NCBI GenBank assembly: GCA_021817945.1
Contig: JAKAFL010000004.1
Coordinates: forward strand, 79,108 to 143,107
DNA: 64,000 nucleotides
Reading direction: 5' to 3'
From: a bacterium
GTDB lineage: Bacteria > Verrucomicrobiota > Verrucomicrobiia > Limisphaerales > UBA11358
The notes under the pieces were generated by a model that worked only from the letters and a program-made list of their open reading frames with translations, was not told where the DNA came from and searched no databases. Position 1 is the first letter of the stretch, and each line of letters opens with the position of its first letter. This document shows, piece by piece, positions 61,760-64,000 of this stretch. Both the position numbers and the translations under genes were made by a program.

Positions 61760-62577
61760 ACCCCGGTATAAGCTCCAAATCCGCCGTCCACAGGCAATAT
61801 TGTACCCGTCACAAACCGGGAGGCTTCTGACAAAAGATAATGAATGGCCCCGTGCAATTCTGATGCCTCACCAAACCGGCCAAAGGGGGTTTTCCCGATC
61901 ACCAGGCGCCCGCGTTCGGTGTGCGTGCCATCTTCATTGGTCAAAAGCCGCCGGTTTTGTTCTCCAATGAAAAATCCGGGCAACACGGCATTAACCCGGA
62001 CCTTGCCGGCAGTGCGGCGAGCCATGTCCACCGCCAGCCAGCGCGTAAAATTCTCCACCGCCGCCTTGGCCGCTGAATATCCCACCACCCGTGTGACCGC
62101 CTGAGGCGCGGATGCAGACGAAAAATTGACAATGGCCCCCCTGCCCTGTTGCATCATCGCCGGGGTGAAGATGAGGGAAGGCAAAACCGTTCCATGCAAG
62201 TTCAGATCCACCACCTGGCGGAATGCATCGAAGTCCAGGTCGGCAAAATTTTTATCCGGGGGAATGGTTGCGCCAGGCTGGTTGCCACCGGCGCCATTTA
62301 GCAGTCCGTCAATGGCACCCCAGGCCTTTAGAATGACATCCCGCGCCTTTTCCAGCGCCGGACGATCCAGCACGTCCGCCACCAACCCCATGCACTGGGC
62401 ATCACGTGTGCGACTCCTGCACCGGGCCATGGCGGCATCCAGCTTGTCCTGCGTCCGGCCCAGGTAAACAACACGGGCTTTTTGAGAAGCAAGATAATCC
62501 GCCGCCGAGCCAGCCAGCGCCCCTGTGGCGCCCGTGATGACAATCACACGCCCGGAAAGATCGAATAGTTGATTCAT
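61756..62577 (-). CDS. SDR-family D-mannonate oxidoreductase
   Basis: 273 residues from the ATG at 62577. Short-chain dehydrogenase: nucleotide-binding VIVITGATGALAGSAADYLA (TGxxxGxG-like), NNAG-equivalent LLNGAGGNQPGAT, catalytic Ser in NFSSASAPQ and YxxxK in VGYSAAKAAVENFT. Placed directly in front of uxuA with overlapping stop/start, as SDR-type fructuronate reductases (analogues of UxuB) are in other bacteria. It would convert D-fructuronate to D-mannonate with NAD(P)H. Exact substrate inferred from neighbour. First gene of the leftward operon. Confidence 0.85.
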   Translation of the reverse strand: MNQLFDLSGRVIVITGATGALAGSAADYLASQKARVVYLGRTQDKLDAAMARCRSRTRDAQCMGLVADVLDRPALEKARDVILKAWGAIDGLLNGAGGNQPGATIPPDKNFADLDFDAFRQVVDLNLHGTVLPSLIFTPAMMQQGRGAIVNFSSASAPQAVTRVVGYSAAKAAVENFTRWLAVDMARRTAGKVRVNAVLPGFFIGEQNRRLLTNEDGTHTERGRLVIGKTPFGRFGEASELHGAIHYLLSEASRFVTGTILPVDGGFGAYTGV

Positions 62578-62645
62578 GATGAAAAGGTAATCCCAATGCC
62601 GTGACAAATGCGAACTTCTTTCAACCTAACCGCCCGGCTCCATCA

Positions 62646-63083
62646 ATGACTCGAAACATCCAGGTGGTGATGCTGACGGTGTATGAAAACACCAACATTA
62701 TCTTTAATGCCCTTTCCTCCGGCGCCAGCGGGTATCTCCTGAAACAAAGCACCCCGGAGCAAATCATCGAAGCCATCCGGGATGTGCATGCGGGAGGATC
62801 TCCCATGACCAGCCATATCGACCGAAAGGTGGTGGCATCCTTCCAAAAAATTGATTCCCCGGCGAAGGATTATGAAAAGTTATCCCTGAGGGAAAAACAA
62901 GTTCTGGACTGGCTTGCCCAAGGACATACCTACCATGAAATTGCCAGCACCCTGTGGGTGACCTACGCCACGGTTCACACCCATATTCGCCACATTTACG
63001 AAAAACTTCACGTGCGGTCGAGGTATGAGGCCACTTCTGTGCACCAGCAACAGGTGGATAAATTGAAGGAAACAACCAGTTGA
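62646..63083 (+). pseudogene. NarL-family response regulator lacking the front half of its receiver
   Basis: 145 residues from the ATG at 62646; a GTG at 62601 adds non-homologous codons. It begins inside the receiver domain at IQVVMLTVYENTNIIFNALS, continues GASGYLLKQSTPEQIIEAIR (with the conserved Lys) and ends with an intact LuxR-type HTH (SLREKQVLDWLAQGHTYHEI, VTYATVHTHIRHIYEKLHVR). About 75 N-terminal residues, including the acidic pair and the phosphoacceptor Asp, are missing. The break lies 24-70 bp from the start of the uronate operon. Confidence 0.75.
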
Positions 63084-63171
63084 TGCGGGCTGAATCAAGC
63101 CGGCCCCGTGCTGCACCATGGAAAAAGCCAGGGGCGGAGCCGGGACCTCAAGATCAAGTCCCTCCCCGCAT

Positions 63172-63972
63172 TCAATAAGCCGCGTAGCCGATCCTGTTGG
63201 CGTCTGAAATGGCCCAGCGGTTGATGGGACTCAAGGCCTGCGGGAATTTAATGAACAAGGCGCTTCCATCGGTAATGGCAAAATTGGACCCGCCTCCACC
63301 CAACCCTGCCGCGCGATCCGCAGCGCTGGCACCGTGGGCACTTTGATCCAGGATGCCGTCAAAATCATTCCCCGCCAAACCCTCATTCAAGTCCATGTAA
63401 AAATCACCATGGGTGGCGGTCTTTTCGCCCAGTAAAAAGGTGTCGCTGGGATGCACAATCGCGGATTGTTTCATGCTATCACCCAAATTCAAACCCTGCG
63501 GGTCAGTTCCCCCATTGGCAAAAACATCATTCCAGCCATTGATGAAATAACTTCTGGGCGACCCATCCGCCACATTGGTGACCCCGGTGTCGCCGGCCGT
63601 CATGGGGTGGTCCGTGGGTTCGCTGGGGCAAAGCAGCAATTTCACGTTGCGCCCGTACTGGTCGTACATGGCATTGGGCCAGCGGCTGACATCTGAACGA
63701 GGCGGATAATAGCCATGGTTATCGTCCACGTACATCTCACTGGCGATGCTCAGTTGGCGCTCGTTATTCAGGCAGGCGATGGTTTTTCCGGATTCCTTGG
63801 CGCGGCCCAGGGCGGGAAGGAGCATGGCAGCCAGGATGGCAATGATGGCAATGACCACCAATAGCTCAATCAAGGTGAAGGCTATGTTGCTCTTGCACCG
63901 GGGACGAATTCCCCGTTTGCTGGAACGACTATGAATACCGCCACCACGAAAACCATCGGAGTCGATCTGCAT
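63172..63972 (-). CDS. Prepilin-like secreted protein (DUF1559/H-X9-DG type)
   Basis: 266 residues to the ATG at 63972. A prepilin peptidase signal, [20 protein letters not shown], starts near residue 29 and cuts after Ala, with a long basic leader before it. The body ([55 protein letters not shown]) and C-terminus ([20 protein letters not shown]) are those of the large verrucomicrobial/planctomycete pseudopilin-like family. Probably exported by a type II/IV pilus-like machine; the role is unknown. The true start may lie further in. Nothing can be called in the last 28 bases of the window. Confidence 0.82.
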   Translation of the reverse strand: MQIDSDGFRGGGIHSRSSKRGIRPRCKSNIAFTLIELLVVIAIIAILAAMLLPALGRAKESGKTIACLNNERQLSIASEMYVDDNHGYYPPRSDVSRWPNAMYDQYGRNVKLLLCPSEPTDHPMTAGDTGVTNVADGSPRSYFINGWNDVFANGGTDPQGLNLGDSMKQSAIVHPSDTFLLGEKTATHGDFYMDLNEGLAGNDFDGILDQSAHGASAADRAAGLGGGGSNFAITDGSALFIKFPQALSPINRWAISDANRIGYAAY

Positions 63973-64000
63973 AAAGCCTCGCTTACCGCCACCGTGCTGG

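Overview
The window looks like chromosomal DNA of a Verrucomicrobiota bacterium, probably a Pedosphaera/Limisphaera-type lineage; this is inferred from protein style, not from a marker gene. The pointers are a prepilin-type secreted protein with an H-X9-DG-like C-terminus, a PEP-CTERM protein, a large Ig/NHL secreted protein with the typical verrucomicrobial C-terminus, GYF_2-domain membrane proteins, and a long operon for plant-polysaccharide uronates. Housekeeping genes are spread through it: pnp-rpsO, purD, tRNA-Val(GAC), pyrE, ffh and argF/argD/argB.

Layout. 0-4.6 kb holds pnp (cut by the window edge), rpsO, purD and tRNA-Val, with dispersed hairpin repeats between rpsO and purD. About 4.67-16.11 kb, directly after the tRNA, is a compact Mu-like transposable element. 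It has a leftward repressor/RadC/HTH operon with its own terminator, a rightward early promoter overlapping a perfect inverted repeat, a tandem family of small coiled-coil proteins, a Mu gpI-like protease, a MuA-like transposase, a tape-measure-like coiled-coil protein and a MuB-like ATPase. Repeated TGCACAAATGCA-type sites lie at both ends. No capsid, portal, terminase or tail genes were seen.

16-27 kb is a scarred region. A GYF-domain membrane protein is followed by a partly decayed defence island (DprA-like protein, truncated Eco57I-type methylase, KilA-N protein, PLD-SNF2 helicase). The island lies between two nearly identical 271-bp direct repeats that carry the 5' end of the GYF gene plus a transposase remnant. 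Remnants of IS5-, IS66- and IS256-type transposases surround it. 27-32 kb holds an AT-rich Ig/NHL protein, an M50-like membrane protease, nested repeats and pyrE.

32-41 kb is a single-direction operon: PepSY lipoprotein, YncE-like propeller, OmpR-type regulator, histidine kinase, TolC-like protein, membrane fusion protein and RND pump. A perfect palindrome upstream contains the CusR-box core TGACAA-N2-TTGTCA, which points to copper/silver-type control. 41-49 kb carries ffh flanked by inverted copies of the hairpin repeat, a PEP-CTERM protein, a second copy of a MITE-like element abutting the argF stop codon, and the arg genes.

48.8-62.6 kb is a leftward operon for degrading acidic plant glycans and using the released uronates: SDR oxidoreductase, uxuA, dual esterase, GH59-like, GH115, GH28-like, and a large secreted DUF4450-like protein. 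It ends upstream against a truncated NarL-type regulator. A prepilin-like protein closes the window. Three short-repeat types (hairpin repeat A, GC-rich repeat C, and a 272-bp MITE-like element B) recur between genes throughout. In one place B has inserted into A.
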